In this document: piece by piece, positions 42,801 to 50,935 of the stretch
How positions within the stretch are numbered: position 1 is the stretch's first letter
How the letters are laid out: every line of letters starts with the position of its first letter
Source: UMGS755 sp045595795
GTDB taxonomy: Bacteria; Bacillota; Clostridia; UBA1381; UBA9506
Length of the DNA: 64,000 nucleotides
Reading direction: 5' to 3'
Assembly (NCBI GenBank): GCA_045595795.1
Contig: JAZOBC010000024.1
Span: forward strand, 1 to 64,000
Notes under the pieces: generated by a model
The model's database searches: none
Told to the model about the DNA's origin: nothing
Seen by the model: only the letters and a program-made list of their open reading frames with translations
Translations under genes and position numbers: made by a program

Positions 42801-42807
42801 ATTTATT

Positions 42808-43245
42808 ATGTATCAGGTTCACAGAAAGCGAAAAAGCGTGTGGTTTTATCTATTACTGTTTGTCTGCGCCTTCGCCGTTGGACTTCTCGTTGGCTATGTC
42901 AGCATACGTTTTTTCAAACAGCCACAAAATGAGGAGGTCATCCCCCCTGTGATTATGGCTGAAGCGGAACCTTCCGCATCCCCGCATCGCGCTGCCTCTG
43001 CTACTCTCATAACAGAAGATTTGCCTAAGGAAAACCCAAGGTCGGAGCAGCAATACTTTATTATCGAAGAAGATGAGGTCGTGCGAGTCTACAATGTTGA
43101 CGAGAACGGCTCGAAGCGTTTCAGTCATAATGTTTCTATCGAAACGGACTCTCTGCGTCCTGACGACAAGAAATTATTCAAAGACGGCATTTACGTTGCC
43201 ACGCGTGAAGAACTGCTGTCTCTGATTGAAGATTTCAGTTCCTGA
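42808..43245 (+). CDS. Membrane-anchored protein with BofC C-terminal-like domain
   Basis: The 145-residue protein has a basic N-terminus, one membrane helix (residues 12-35, WFYLLLFVCAFAVGLLVGYVS), a variable linker and a C-terminal domain. That domain has YFIIEEDEVVRVYNVDENGS and ends DDKKLFKDGIYVATREELLSLIEDFSS. The final segment resembles the BofC C-terminal domain (inhibitor of pro-sigma-K processing in Bacillus), a resemblance judged by eye. A sporulation signalling role would fit the neighbouring dacF. Translation is probably limited by the hairpin that covers its ribosome-binding site. Confidence 0.6.
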   Translation: MYQVHRKRKSVWFYLLLFVCAFAVGLLVGYVSIRFFKQPQNEEVIPPVIMAEAEPSASPHRAASATLITEDLPKENPRSEQQYFIIEEDEVVRVYNVDENGSKRFSHNVSIETDSLRPDDKKLFKDGIYVATREELLSLIEDFSS

Positions 43246-43272
43246 CGGACATGATAAATTGAGAAGAAACTG

Positions 43273-43301
43273 TTGAAAAAAGTCAAAAAATGCGATACAA
43301 T
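43273..43301 (+). promoter_or_regulatory. Sigma-A promoter of the WG-repeat gene
   Basis: TTGAAA (43273-43278), 17-bp spacer, TACAAT (43296-43301). Its position excludes an upstream ATG at 43290 and supports the GTG start at 43335. Confidence 0.8.
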
Positions 43302-43334
43302 AAAAGTATCATTTTTATTTCGGAGCGTTGTATC

Positions 43335-44807
43335 GTGAAAAAATTGTTTTGTTTTTTGTGTGTATTACTTTGTGTGGCTTCTCCGGTCTCTGCAGCAAGC
43401 TACGATTTACTCTACCCCATTCAAAATGGGTATGCCCGGGCGGTAACAGACCTGAAATGGGGTCTTTTAAATGAGGATTTATCCGAGGCTATACCCATGA
43501 CCTGGGATTATATTGGTGAGCTTTCTGAAAACCGTCGTTTAGTTAAAAAACAAGAGCTTTACGGCTTTTTGGATGAACGAAACCGAGAAATTATCACCCC
43601 TGCTTACACTCAGGCAGGAAACTTTGCAGAGGGGCTTTGCTGCGTAAAAAACAGCGAGGACCTGTGGGGTTATATTGATGCTGCCGGCAATCTGGTCATT
43701 CCCTTTATGTATGAAGATGCCAACGACTTTTCCTGTGGCAGAGCTTTGGTAAAAATCCAGGGTCTCTACGGCTATATTGACAGCACCAATCAGCTTGTGA
43801 TTCCCGCCACATATCAAGAAGCTTATTCCTTTTATGATGACCGCGCCTGTATTGGCACCAATGATGGCTATGGCTATATTGACGCAAGTGGCGAAGTTGT
43901 CATTCCGGCAATCTATGAACTTGCGTTTGACTTTTGGAACGGCATAGCCGTTGTGAAAGACGGCGGTTACGGCCTGATTGATACAAACGGCGACTATCTC
44001 CTTGTCCCCACGCACGGTCAGCTATCTCTTAACACGGCAGAGGGATTCGTGAAGGAAACGCAAGGCGGCAAAACGACGATTATTGATTATCAGGGCGTAA
44101 AATGGTCAAAGCCCTATGACATTGTAGGCGATTTTTCAGAGGGTCTTTGCCCCGTTAAAACCGGGGGTAGCTACGGATACATAGATAATCGCATGGAGCT
44201 TGTCATTCCTGCCGAATGGGAATATGCCGGTGCTTTTTCCGAAGGTTTTGCTCCTGTAGGACGTGATGGCTTATATGGCTATATCGACACAAATGGAAAC
44301 CTGGTGACAGAGCTGATATATACAGATATCGGCAAGGTTTCTGCCGGCTATGGCAGTGTTCAGACAGATGAGGGAGACTGGCAGTTTATCAAGCCAACCC
44401 CATTTGAATCTGCCTTTTCCGACAAGCTGGATAACCACTCTCTTTTGCTTCGTATAGGTGATAACATCATGCACACACCCGAAGGAGAGGTTGTGCTGGA
44501 TGCAGCACCCATTCTATATGAGGGACACACTATGCTGCCCATTCGCCAGGTGGTAGAAGCCATTGGCGGCACAGTGGACTGGAATGCAGAAAAACAGGAA
44601 GTTACTGCACGCTACAATCTGCATGTTGTTTCCATGAATTTAGGACAGTCCGCCGCCTTCGTAAGCGGAAGATTTACGATTTTAGATCAGGCACCCATGC
44701 TCTATCACGAGCGTACTTTAGTGCCCCTTCGCTTTGCGGTAGAGTCTTTAGGCTGCGAAGTCGACTGGGAGCCGACAACGCAAGAAATTTTGATTACATA
44801 TCCCTAA
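43335..44807 (+). CDS. Exported WG-repeat protein with copper-amine-oxidase-N-like tail
   Basis: The 490-residue secreted protein has a signal peptide (KKLFCFLCVLLCVASPVSA). About eight WG beta-hairpin repeats follow, of the form YGYIDxxGxxVIPxxYxxAxxFxxGxAxVK. The tail has two copies of the copper amine oxidase N-terminal-like fold (APILYEGHTMLPIRQVVEAIG and APMLYHERTLVPLRFAVESLG, each ending VDW). The WG array probably forms a rigid ligand-binding surface and the tail may mediate wall association; both are inferred. The GTG start follows CGGAG and fits the promoter. Confidence 0.88.
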   Translation: MKKLFCFLCVLLCVASPVSAASYDLLYPIQNGYARAVTDLKWGLLNEDLSEAIPMTWDYIGELSENRRLVKKQELYGFLDERNREIITPAYTQAGNFAEGLCCVKNSEDLWGYIDAAGNLVIPFMYEDANDFSCGRALVKIQGLYGYIDSTNQLVIPATYQEAYSFYDDRACIGTNDGYGYIDASGEVVIPAIYELAFDFWNGIAVVKDGGYGLIDTNGDYLLVPTHGQLSLNTAEGFVKETQGGKTTIIDYQGVKWSKPYDIVGDFSEGLCPVKTGGSYGYIDNRMELVIPAEWEYAGAFSEGFAPVGRDGLYGYIDTNGNLVTELIYTDIGKVSAGYGSVQTDEGDWQFIKPTPFESAFSDKLDNHSLLLRIGDNIMHTPEGEVVLDAAPILYEGHTMLPIRQVVEAIGGTVDWNAEKQEVTARYNLHVVSMNLGQSAAFVSGRFTILDQAPMLYHERTLVPLRFAVESLGCEVDWEPTTQEILITYP

Positions 44808-44825
44808 AAAAACACCCCCAAAGCC

Positions 44826-44854
44826 TTGACAGAAAGCGGCAAAACAACTATACT
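44826..44854 (+). promoter_or_regulatory. Sigma-A promoter of galE
   Basis: TTGACA (44826-44831), 17-bp spacer, TATACT (44849-44854), 39 bp before the ATG. Confidence 0.85.
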
Positions 44855-44893
44855 ATTAATAGCTTGATTTTTCGTAGAAGGAGTTGATCCACT

Positions 44894-45901
44894 ATGTCAA
44901 TTTTAGTAACCGGTGGTGCCGGCTTTATCGGTTCCCACACCTGTGTTGAGCTGTTAGAAAACGGCTATGATATTGTTGTTTTAGATAACTTTATTAATTC
45001 TAAACCCGAGTCATTAAAGCGTATTAAACAAATCACCAACAAAGACTTTAAGTTCTATGAAGCCGACCTACTGGACAAAAACGCTTTAGAAACCATTTTC
45101 AGTGAAAATACCATTGATGCCGTGATTCACTTTGCAGGCCTGAAGGCCGTTGGCGAATCCGTGCAAAAGCCTCTTTGGTATTATCATAATAATATTACAG
45201 GCACGCTGTTACTTTGTGAAACCATGGCAAAGCATAACGTGAAAAAAATGGTATTCAGTTCTTCTGCCACAGTCTATGGTAACCCCAAAACAGTACCCAT
45301 TCGGGAGGATTTCCCCCTGTCTACCACAAATCCCTATGGCAGCACAAAGCTGATGATTGAAAACATTCTCCGCGACCTTTATGTGGCTGATAACACCTGG
45401 AGCATTGCGTTGCTTAGATATTTTAACCCCATCGGCGCTCATGAATCCGGCCTCATTGGTGAAGACCCCAACGGTATTCCCAATAACCTGATGCCCTACA
45501 TAGCTCAGGTTGCTGCCGGAAAGCTTGAAAAGCTCAGCGTTTTTGGTAATGACTATCCCACACCCGATGGTACAGGTGTCCGTGACTATATCCATGTTGT
45601 GGACTTATCTCGTGGTCATTTAAAGGCAGTAGAGCGCGTTATGAATACCACCGGTGTTGACGCTTATAACTTAGGCACAGGCCATGGATACAGCGTTTTG
45701 AACATGATAAAGGCGTTTTCTGAAGTAAACGGTGTAACTGTGAACTATCAAATTGCACCTCGTCGCCCCGGCGATATTGCACAATGCTACGCTGATCCCA
45801 AAAAGGCAAAAGAGCTCTTAGGCTGGGAAGCAGAATATGATTTAGAAAAAATGTGCCGCGATGCATGGAACTTCATGGTGCAAAACCCCAATGGATTATA
45901 A
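44894..45901 (+). CDS. galE: UDP-glucose 4-epimerase
   Basis: The 335-residue extended SDR enzyme interconverts UDP-glucose and UDP-galactose. The N-terminal NAD motif is VTGGAGFIGSHTC. The catalytic serine lies in FSSSATVYGNP and the YxxxK motif in NPYGSTKLMIE. Further family blocks are RYFNPIGAHESGLIGEDPNGIPNNLMPYI and the substrate segment DGTGVRDYIHVVDLSRGH. The length is standard. It is monocistronic and shares a bidirectional terminator with the convergent amidohydrolase operon. Confidence 0.97.
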   Translation: MSILVTGGAGFIGSHTCVELLENGYDIVVLDNFINSKPESLKRIKQITNKDFKFYEADLLDKNALETIFSENTIDAVIHFAGLKAVGESVQKPLWYYHNNITGTLLLCETMAKHNVKKMVFSSSATVYGNPKTVPIREDFPLSTTNPYGSTKLMIENILRDLYVADNTWSIALLRYFNPIGAHESGLIGEDPNGIPNNLMPYIAQVAAGKLEKLSVFGNDYPTPDGTGVRDYIHVVDLSRGHLKAVERVMNTTGVDAYNLGTGHGYSVLNMIKAFSEVNGVTVNYQIAPRRPGDIAQCYADPKKAKELLGWEAEYDLEKMCRDAWNFMVQNPNGL

Positions 45902-45911
45902 AGCGAACATA

Positions 45912-45945
45912 AAAAAAGGACAGTTCATTTTGAACTGTCCTTTTT
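45912..45945. terminator. Bidirectional terminator between galE and the six-gene operon
   Basis: AAAAAGGACAGTTCA pairs with TGAACTGTCCTTTTT across a 3-nt loop, with A and T runs on both sides. Confidence 0.92.
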
Positions 45946-45954
45946 AATTTGTTT

Positions 45955-46980
45955 TTATCGCATACTGTCTAACAAGCGTTTCGCGTTAGAATACATAATG
46001 TCTTCCACATCGCGATCACTGAGCTTTAAGTCCACCGCAACACGCTTTAAAGCACGGATTTGTTCATAAATCATCAGCGTCACGTCTGTCTCGTCCGTTT
46101 CACGCATGTGAGGTTCGCCCTCTACGTTACCGTAAAGGCCACGAGGTACAACATTGTAATAGACACCTTCTTCATCGGTAACACGATACATACGCATGAT
46201 GGCAATCGGCAGGTCAGAACCGAAAATCAGGCGTTTCGGTCCCACAGCCTCAATGCAGGCGCGAATGGCATCGTCGCAAACGTTTGCGGTAAAGTCAAAA
46301 TACATGTTCTTGGTTTTGCCCAAAATATCAAAGGCATTGCCAATATCCTGTTTTGAATAAGCGCGACCGATATGAGCCACAATTAACTTCACATTAGGAT
46401 ATTTTTCCTCAATTTCCATGAGCTGCGCAATGTTTACAGGGTCTTTTAGGCGACCATCACGGGCGATGTGTAGCATTACAATCCAGCCATTTTTGTTTGC
46501 CACTTCCCAATGGGAATGCGGTACAAAGTCAAAAATGCGGATTTCCTTTGTAGGAATGTAAGGCGAGCAGTTAGAAAGATAGGGCTTTAAGCCTAAAAAT
46601 CCACCTGCTTTTACCTTTTCCTCCAACTCATCAGCCGGCATATCATAAGACGTTCTGTATAAGGTTGGAAAACCGTGATTGCGACCTTCTTCGCAAACAT
46701 AATTGTTCACAATGTCGAGATCGCACAAACAACCGCCAAACACTAAGGGAATTACCTTATTGTCGGGAAATAAGGTTTTATATGCGTCAATCAGGTGTTC
46801 TGCTGTCATTTCATCAGCAACCAAATCGGTCCAGGTCGAACCACCATTATGGGCTCCCCAGAAGGGAAAATCCGCTTTGTTGATATGCGTGTGGAAATCA
46901 ATAAAGGTTTCAGGTAAAAAGTTCTTTAACTCTTTTTCATAAACCTGACGGTCATAGTCTGTTACCTGTAAGTTAAACAC
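45955..46980 (-). CDS. Amidohydrolase-family (amidohydro_2) metal-dependent hydrolase
   Basis: The 341-residue TIM-barrel protein has metal-ligand signatures FIDFHTHI (residues 26-33), LGLKPY, MLHIARDG, LIVAHIGRAY and FGSDLPI. This is the order used by amidohydrolase-2 enzymes (lactonases, decarboxylases, hydrolases of cyclic acids). It begins two bases after the FGGY kinase stop and is last in the operon. In sugar pathways such proteins often open lactones, but no substrate can be assigned. There is no signal peptide. Confidence 0.85.
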   Translation of the reverse strand: MFNLQVTDYDRQVYEKELKNFLPETFIDFHTHINKADFPFWGAHNGGSTWTDLVADEMTAEHLIDAYKTLFPDNKVIPLVFGGCLCDLDIVNNYVCEEGRNHGFPTLYRTSYDMPADELEEKVKAGGFLGLKPYLSNCSPYIPTKEIRIFDFVPHSHWEVANKNGWIVMLHIARDGRLKDPVNIAQLMEIEEKYPNVKLIVAHIGRAYSKQDIGNAFDILGKTKNMYFDFTANVCDDAIRACIEAVGPKRLIFGSDLPIAIMRMYRVTDEEGVYYNVVPRGLYGNVEGEPHMRETDETDVTLMIYEQIRALKRVAVDLKLSDRDVEDIMYSNAKRLLDSMR

Positions 46981-46982
46981 AG

Positions 46983-48338
46983 TTAGTTCCTCCCCTGTTT
47001 CATTTTAGCAAAAGCATCTGCTTCATCAGCATAAATGCCCGCACCAATACCGGCTAAAGCCGCAGCACCCACGCTACCGGCATAAGCACCGTGAATAACT
47101 GTTACGTCTAAGCCGCAAATATCGTGAATCAGCTTGTGCCACATAGGATCGCCCGAAGGACCGCCCACCATAACGGCAGAAGTCGCATGCACGCCCACCG
47201 CAGCCAGATTGTCCAGCTTCTCTTTCAGCAAATATACCGTACCCTCCATAATGGCTCTGGCAATTTGCTCTTTGGAATAGCTTAAAATTTTTGCATCATC
47301 CGGCTCGTCATAAGGACAAATGGAAAGTCTACCGGCACCGGGCTCACAAGCTGATGCCAAAGACGATAAAATTGAAAAGGCCTTATCGGATGAATCAATA
47401 TAACGGCTGATATACAACCAAATACGCTCAGATACTGATGCTACAGACACCATTGTGCCCCAGCAGCCGCCCTTAGGGGCTAAGAATGGGTCGATGAGCA
47501 ATTCAGCATCGGCTGCCTTGTCACGATCCTTGATAGGGAAAAATCCCACCCAGGAGGTACCACAGGACAGCAACACTTCACCTTCATTGAAAACACCAAC
47601 GCCGCGTGCCGCTGACGGATGGTCAAAGCTACCGAGCACAACCGGTGTGCCGGCAGACAAGTTGCAAACCTCTGCCATTTCCTCTGTGATGCCGCCTAAA
47701 ACCCCACCACAGGGCATAATCGGCGGTACTTTGCTTTCATCAATGCCTAAGGTTTCTAATAAATCTGACATATAGGCACCCTTTTGCTGGTCAATCAAAT
47801 AAAATGGTGTTCCGGCAGAGGTACTAATGCCCCACTTACCGGTAAGCGCATAGTATAAATACTCTGTGCTCATGCACACCTGACCGCAACGAGATAGCAA
47901 CTCCGGCTGATGCTTTTTAATATAGCAGAGCTGCGACAAGGGGAACGTGTGAGGGTTAAACGGCCAACCCATTTTACGGTACATGGCGTTTGTATCCATT
48001 TCTCCCAAAACTTCATGAGCTTCGTTCTGAACACGACAGTCCTGCCAGTTAATGATGGCTGTTGCAGGCTCCATGTTTTCATCTAACACCACTAAATTGC
48101 CGCTGGCAGAAGACGCACACAAAGCCAGCACCTCACCACCGTCTGCCGCATCTGCTAACTGACGGATGGCTGAAAGGCAGGCAGACAGAAAATTCTGCGC
48201 CGAAACCTCTAAGGCTGCTTCGCTTGGCTTTTCGTAGTCAAAGGCTTCACGGGCTGTGTGCTGAATCACACCCTCTGTGCTGATTAAAACACCTTTAATA
48301 GAAGATGTACCAATGTCTAAACCAATCAGATATTGCAC
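46983..48338 (-). CDS. FGGY-family carbohydrate kinase
   Basis: The 451-residue ASKHA-fold sugar/polyol kinase opens with the ATP-binding GLDIGTSSIKGVLI. INWQDCR is the usual substrate-loop region. GSFDHPSAARGVGVFNEGEVLLSCGTSW contains the catalytic Asp and the adenosine site, and the C-terminal motif is VMVGGPSGDPMWHKLI. The family phosphorylates sugars such as xylulose, ribulose, glycerol or erythritol; the substrate here is open. It lies between YjbQ and the amidohydrolase with gaps of 12 and 2 bases. Confidence 0.93.
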   Translation of the reverse strand: MQYLIGLDIGTSSIKGVLISTEGVIQHTAREAFDYEKPSEAALEVSAQNFLSACLSAIRQLADAADGGEVLALCASSASGNLVVLDENMEPATAIINWQDCRVQNEAHEVLGEMDTNAMYRKMGWPFNPHTFPLSQLCYIKKHQPELLSRCGQVCMSTEYLYYALTGKWGISTSAGTPFYLIDQQKGAYMSDLLETLGIDESKVPPIMPCGGVLGGITEEMAEVCNLSAGTPVVLGSFDHPSAARGVGVFNEGEVLLSCGTSWVGFFPIKDRDKAADAELLIDPFLAPKGGCWGTMVSVASVSERIWLYISRYIDSSDKAFSILSSLASACEPGAGRLSICPYDEPDDAKILSYSKEQIARAIMEGTVYLLKEKLDNLAAVGVHATSAVMVGGPSGDPMWHKLIHDICGLDVTVIHGAYAGSVGAAALAGIGAGIYADEADAFAKMKQGRN

Positions 48339-48350
48339 GTGACTCTCTCC

Positions 48351-48845
48351 TTATTCACCCATAACCATAACCTGAACAGTTCTCTGTCTGGCACGGGTAT
48401 TATCAAAGTCAATAAAATGAATGAAGCCGAATTCGCCTAAATCCATTTCGCCATTTTCAATGACGATGGTTTCGCTTCTGCCAATGATGGAAGAACGCAG
48501 ATGTGCATCGGTATTGTGGCAGCCCCAAGCATCTTCATCGTGCTCCTCGGCAAACTTCAGCGCCTTAGGACCCGGATGGAGATACATGCCCTCATAGCGG
48601 CATTCGGGAATGATTTTTTCCATGACATTCACCAAATCCTGCTGCAGGGTTTCAAGACCGGTCATAGACATGTCAAAAGCACATTCCTGTGTGATAACAC
48701 AGCAGGTGGTGTGATGGGAATAAACAACAGCAATACCTTCTTTAATGCCGGATTTCTTCACGATTTCCTTTGCCTTAGCGGTTACATCATGAAAGGTATA
48801 GGCACGGTCTTTGGACTGTACTTTAAAAGATTCTCTGTAAATCAT
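48351..48845 (-). CDS. YjbQ/UPF0047 family protein, copy 1
   Basis: The 164-residue protein has the family signatures YSHHTTCCVITQEC, the acidic HPGPKALKFAEEHDED region and HNTDAHLRSSIIGRSETI, and ends FIDFDNTRARQRTVQVMVMG. UPF0047 proteins are small beta-rich trimers annotated as secondary thiamine-phosphate synthases on genetic evidence, with uncertain true activity. The start ATG directly follows the stop codon of the TPI-like gene and uses an AGGAGG inside that gene. A second copy lies on the other side of the TPI-like gene. Confidence 0.93.
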   Translation of the reverse strand: MIYRESFKVQSKDRAYTFHDVTAKAKEIVKKSGIKEGIAVVYSHHTTCCVITQECAFDMSMTGLETLQQDLVNVMEKIIPECRYEGMYLHPGPKALKFAEEHDEDAWGCHNTDAHLRSSIIGRSETIVIENGEMDLGEFGFIHFIDFDNTRARQRTVQVMVMGE

Positions 48846-49559
48846 TTATTTTGCCTCCTGTTTTTTAAGGTCATCTGCCGCACGGCGAGTAGCAGCAATC
48901 ATTTCATCAATCATAGCCAAGGGATCTTCTGCATTCATGATGCCGGAAGCAGCGCCGGCTGCTTCAGAACCTGCCATAATGAAATCATATACCTGCTGAC
49001 CGTTGGTAATGCCGGCAGCCTGTTCAATTAAAATGTCCGGATCAATCTTTCTGATTTCGCGGATAACTTCCATAACATAACCCATATCGCTGACACCACC
49101 GCCGGCACCGCCGATAAGTTCGGAGGGTTCGGGATTAATAATGTCAGGATGCAGTTCTGCAATAGCACGTGTTTCAGCCACAGAATCAGCACAAGCAAAC
49201 ACCAGCATGTCAAGCTCGTTGGCTCGGTCAATGGTTGCCTTAATCTGAGGCAGGCTCATGGGCTTTTCACAATGGTTAACGACAACGCCCTCTGCACCGG
49301 CTGCTTTTAAAGCTTCGGGCAGAATATCTGCCATGCCACGACCGGGACGCAGAGTATCCATATAAGGAGCCAGCACAATGAGGTGCTTGGTATTTTCTAC
49401 CACACGTCTGATTTCAACAGCCGGGCAGATAAATAAAACATCAATGTCATACTTTTCTGCTGCTTTATCAGCGGCTAAAGCATATTCTAAAACCGTATCA
49501 CCATAGATATAGTTCTTTGTACCTATTTCAAAATAAGGAGTTCTGATTTTTCTTTTCAT
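48846..49559 (-). CDS. Archaeal-type triosephosphate-isomerase homologue
   Basis: The 237-residue TIM barrel is of the archaeal TPI type rather than the bacterial 250-residue type. Catalytic positions can be followed: lysine in FEIGTKNYIYG (residue 15), histidine in VVVNHCEKP (about 99) and glutamate in INPEPSELIGG (about 149). LRPGRGMADILPEALKAAGAEG and EQAAGITNGQQVYDF match family blocks. Conservation of the Lys/His/Glu triad implies isomerisation of a small phosphorylated ketose or aldose. The operon context (kinase, SIS isomerase) argues for a dedicated sugar pathway and not for central glycolysis. Confidence 0.88.
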   Translation of the reverse strand: MKRKIRTPYFEIGTKNYIYGDTVLEYALAADKAAEKYDIDVLFICPAVEIRRVVENTKHLIVLAPYMDTLRPGRGMADILPEALKAAGAEGVVVNHCEKPMSLPQIKATIDRANELDMLVFACADSVAETRAIAELHPDIINPEPSELIGGAGGGVSDMGYVMEVIREIRKIDPDILIEQAAGITNGQQVYDFIMAGSEAAGAASGIMNAEDPLAMIDEMIAATRRAADDLKKQEAK

Positions 49560-49570
49560 AATGGCACCTC

Positions 49571-50191
49571 TTATCTCTTCAGCTGCAGGTCATAATGAAC
49601 GTCATATGCCTTTTCTTCATCGGTGAACTTGTGCAGTGTGTTAATCACTTCACCGTTGTTCCACTTTCTGTCGCCTACATCCTCAGTGGTACCCATAACG
49701 GTAACGTTAAGCTGTCTGCGGCGTGCACGAACGTGATCCCAGTCAATGAAGTAGATGTGAGCGAACTCACCACCATCTAAAACGCCGTCTTTAATGGTCA
49801 TGGTTTCGCTTCTGCCAAAGAATACGCTGCGCAGGTGACCATCGGTGTTCATGCTGGTGAAGTCGCCGGGTTCGTCAACATAGCGGCCAAACTGTGCGTG
49901 AATCGGACCGGGATGACGATACTGGTGCTCTTCTGCAAAGTCAGGAATCATCTTTCTCATGATGTCTAAGAGATCATGCTGCAGATATTCTAAGTCAAAA
50001 GAATCAATGTCATGTGAGCATTCCTGAATCATAACTGAACAGGTGGTGTGATGAGATGCGATACATACGGTACCATTTTTAATGCCGGATGCTTCTACAA
50101 TCTCAATAATTTCTTTGGATACGTCGTGGAAGGTAGGAATCCAGCCTCTTGACTGCAGTTCCAGTTCCTTTTGGAAAATTTTGAATTCCAT
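49571..50191 (-). CDS. YjbQ/UPF0047 family protein, copy 2 (C-terminally extended)
   Basis: The 206-residue paralogue of the 48351-48845 gene has SHHTTCSVMIQECSHD and MNTDGHLRSVFFGRSETM. IYFIDWDHVRARRRQLNVTVMG is followed by an extra tail of about 40 residues (TEDVGDRKWNNGEVINTLHKF...) absent from copy 1. In the AHL position of the family it has GHL. The ATG at 50191 follows AAAGGAGA; the 12-residue longer frame is rejected. Two different UPF0047 proteins in one operon suggest a heteromeric enzyme or two successive reactions. Confidence 0.93.
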   Translation of the reverse strand: MEFKIFQKELELQSRGWIPTFHDVSKEIIEIVEASGIKNGTVCIASHHTTCSVMIQECSHDIDSFDLEYLQHDLLDIMRKMIPDFAEEHQYRHPGPIHAQFGRYVDEPGDFTSMNTDGHLRSVFFGRSETMTIKDGVLDGGEFAHIYFIDWDHVRARRRQLNVTVMGTTEDVGDRKWNNGEVINTLHKFTDEEKAYDVHYDLQLKR

Positions 50192-50237
50192 GGTGCATTC
50201 TCCTTTTATATGTATTTTTATAAACAACGTTAGGGGT

Positions 50238-50840
50238 TTATTTCTTGTTCAGACGTTCTCCCACAGCGCCACCCGGATGAATCAGGGCAAACTGCTCATT
50301 CTGATAATCGGTCTCTTCAATGAGAGCCGCCTGCAGAGCGTGGAAAATCATGCAAAGAGCTGTGGTTGAGGTTGTTCCCTGTGCATTATACTTATCCGTT
50401 TCGCGAGTAACAAATTGCTTTAACACAACATCAGCATCTTTTGCCAAGGGGGATTCTAAATTTTCAGTTACAGTGATAATCTTAACACCTTTTTGCTTAC
50501 AAATGCTCACAATCGGTAATAGTTCCGCTGTTTTTCCGCCACGGGAAGCAAGCACAATCACATCACCTTCCTGCAAAAAGCCGGTAGCACCGTGAATGGC
50601 TTCAGCCGGTGAAATGAAGCGTGCGGGACGCTCGATACAGCACAAAAGATGCGCCAAATGCTGGCAAATAATACCGCTATGACCGCAACCGGAGGTGCCG
50701 ATTCTCTCTGCACCCTGCAACAATTTGACAGCTTTTGAAAAAGCCTCGTCATCAAAATATTCGAGCATTTTTCCAATGCAATCCTGCTCAATGAGATAGG
50801 CCTCTTTGGCAGCCTTTAAAGAAGCTTCCTTAATACTCAA
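50238..50840 (-). CDS. SIS-domain sugar-phosphate isomerase-like protein
   Basis: The 200-residue single SIS domain protein is like the GutQ/KdsD or hexulose-phosphate isomerase core without CBS domains. Signatures are RIGTSGCGHSGIICQHLAHLL, FISPAEAIHGATGFLQEGDVIVLASRGGKTAELLPIV and the C-terminal LIHPGGAVGERLNKK shared with arabinose-5-phosphate isomerases. The start is a TTG at 50840, eight bases after GGAGAG; upstream codons belong to the leader because the predicted transcription start is near 50929. It is the first gene of the six-gene operon. Confidence 0.87.
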   Translation of the reverse strand: MSIKEASLKAAKEAYLIEQDCIGKMLEYFDDEAFSKAVKLLQGAERIGTSGCGHSGIICQHLAHLLCCIERPARFISPAEAIHGATGFLQEGDVIVLASRGGKTAELLPIVSICKQKGVKIITVTENLESPLAKDADVVLKQFVTRETDKYNAQGTTSTTALCMIFHALQAALIEETDYQNEQFALIHPGGAVGERLNKK

Positions 50841-50876
50841 AACAAATCTCTCCTTTTTTAAAAAAATCGTGTCCCA

Positions 50877-50927
50877 ATAGGAGAACAAAAACGCGTGCTT
50901 ACGCCGTACGCAGTCCACCTCTCCTAC
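50877..50927 (-). promoter_or_regulatory. Structured leader of the six-gene operon
   Basis: On the minus strand TAGGAGA (50920-50926) can pair with TCTCCTA (50878-50884), enclosing a GC-rich core rich in GCGT/ACGC repeats. The first arm is itself Shine-Dalgarno-like. A later U7/A6 stretch pairs just ahead of the real GGAGAG. The role is unknown. Confidence 0.35.
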
Positions 50928-50935
50928 CATATGTC

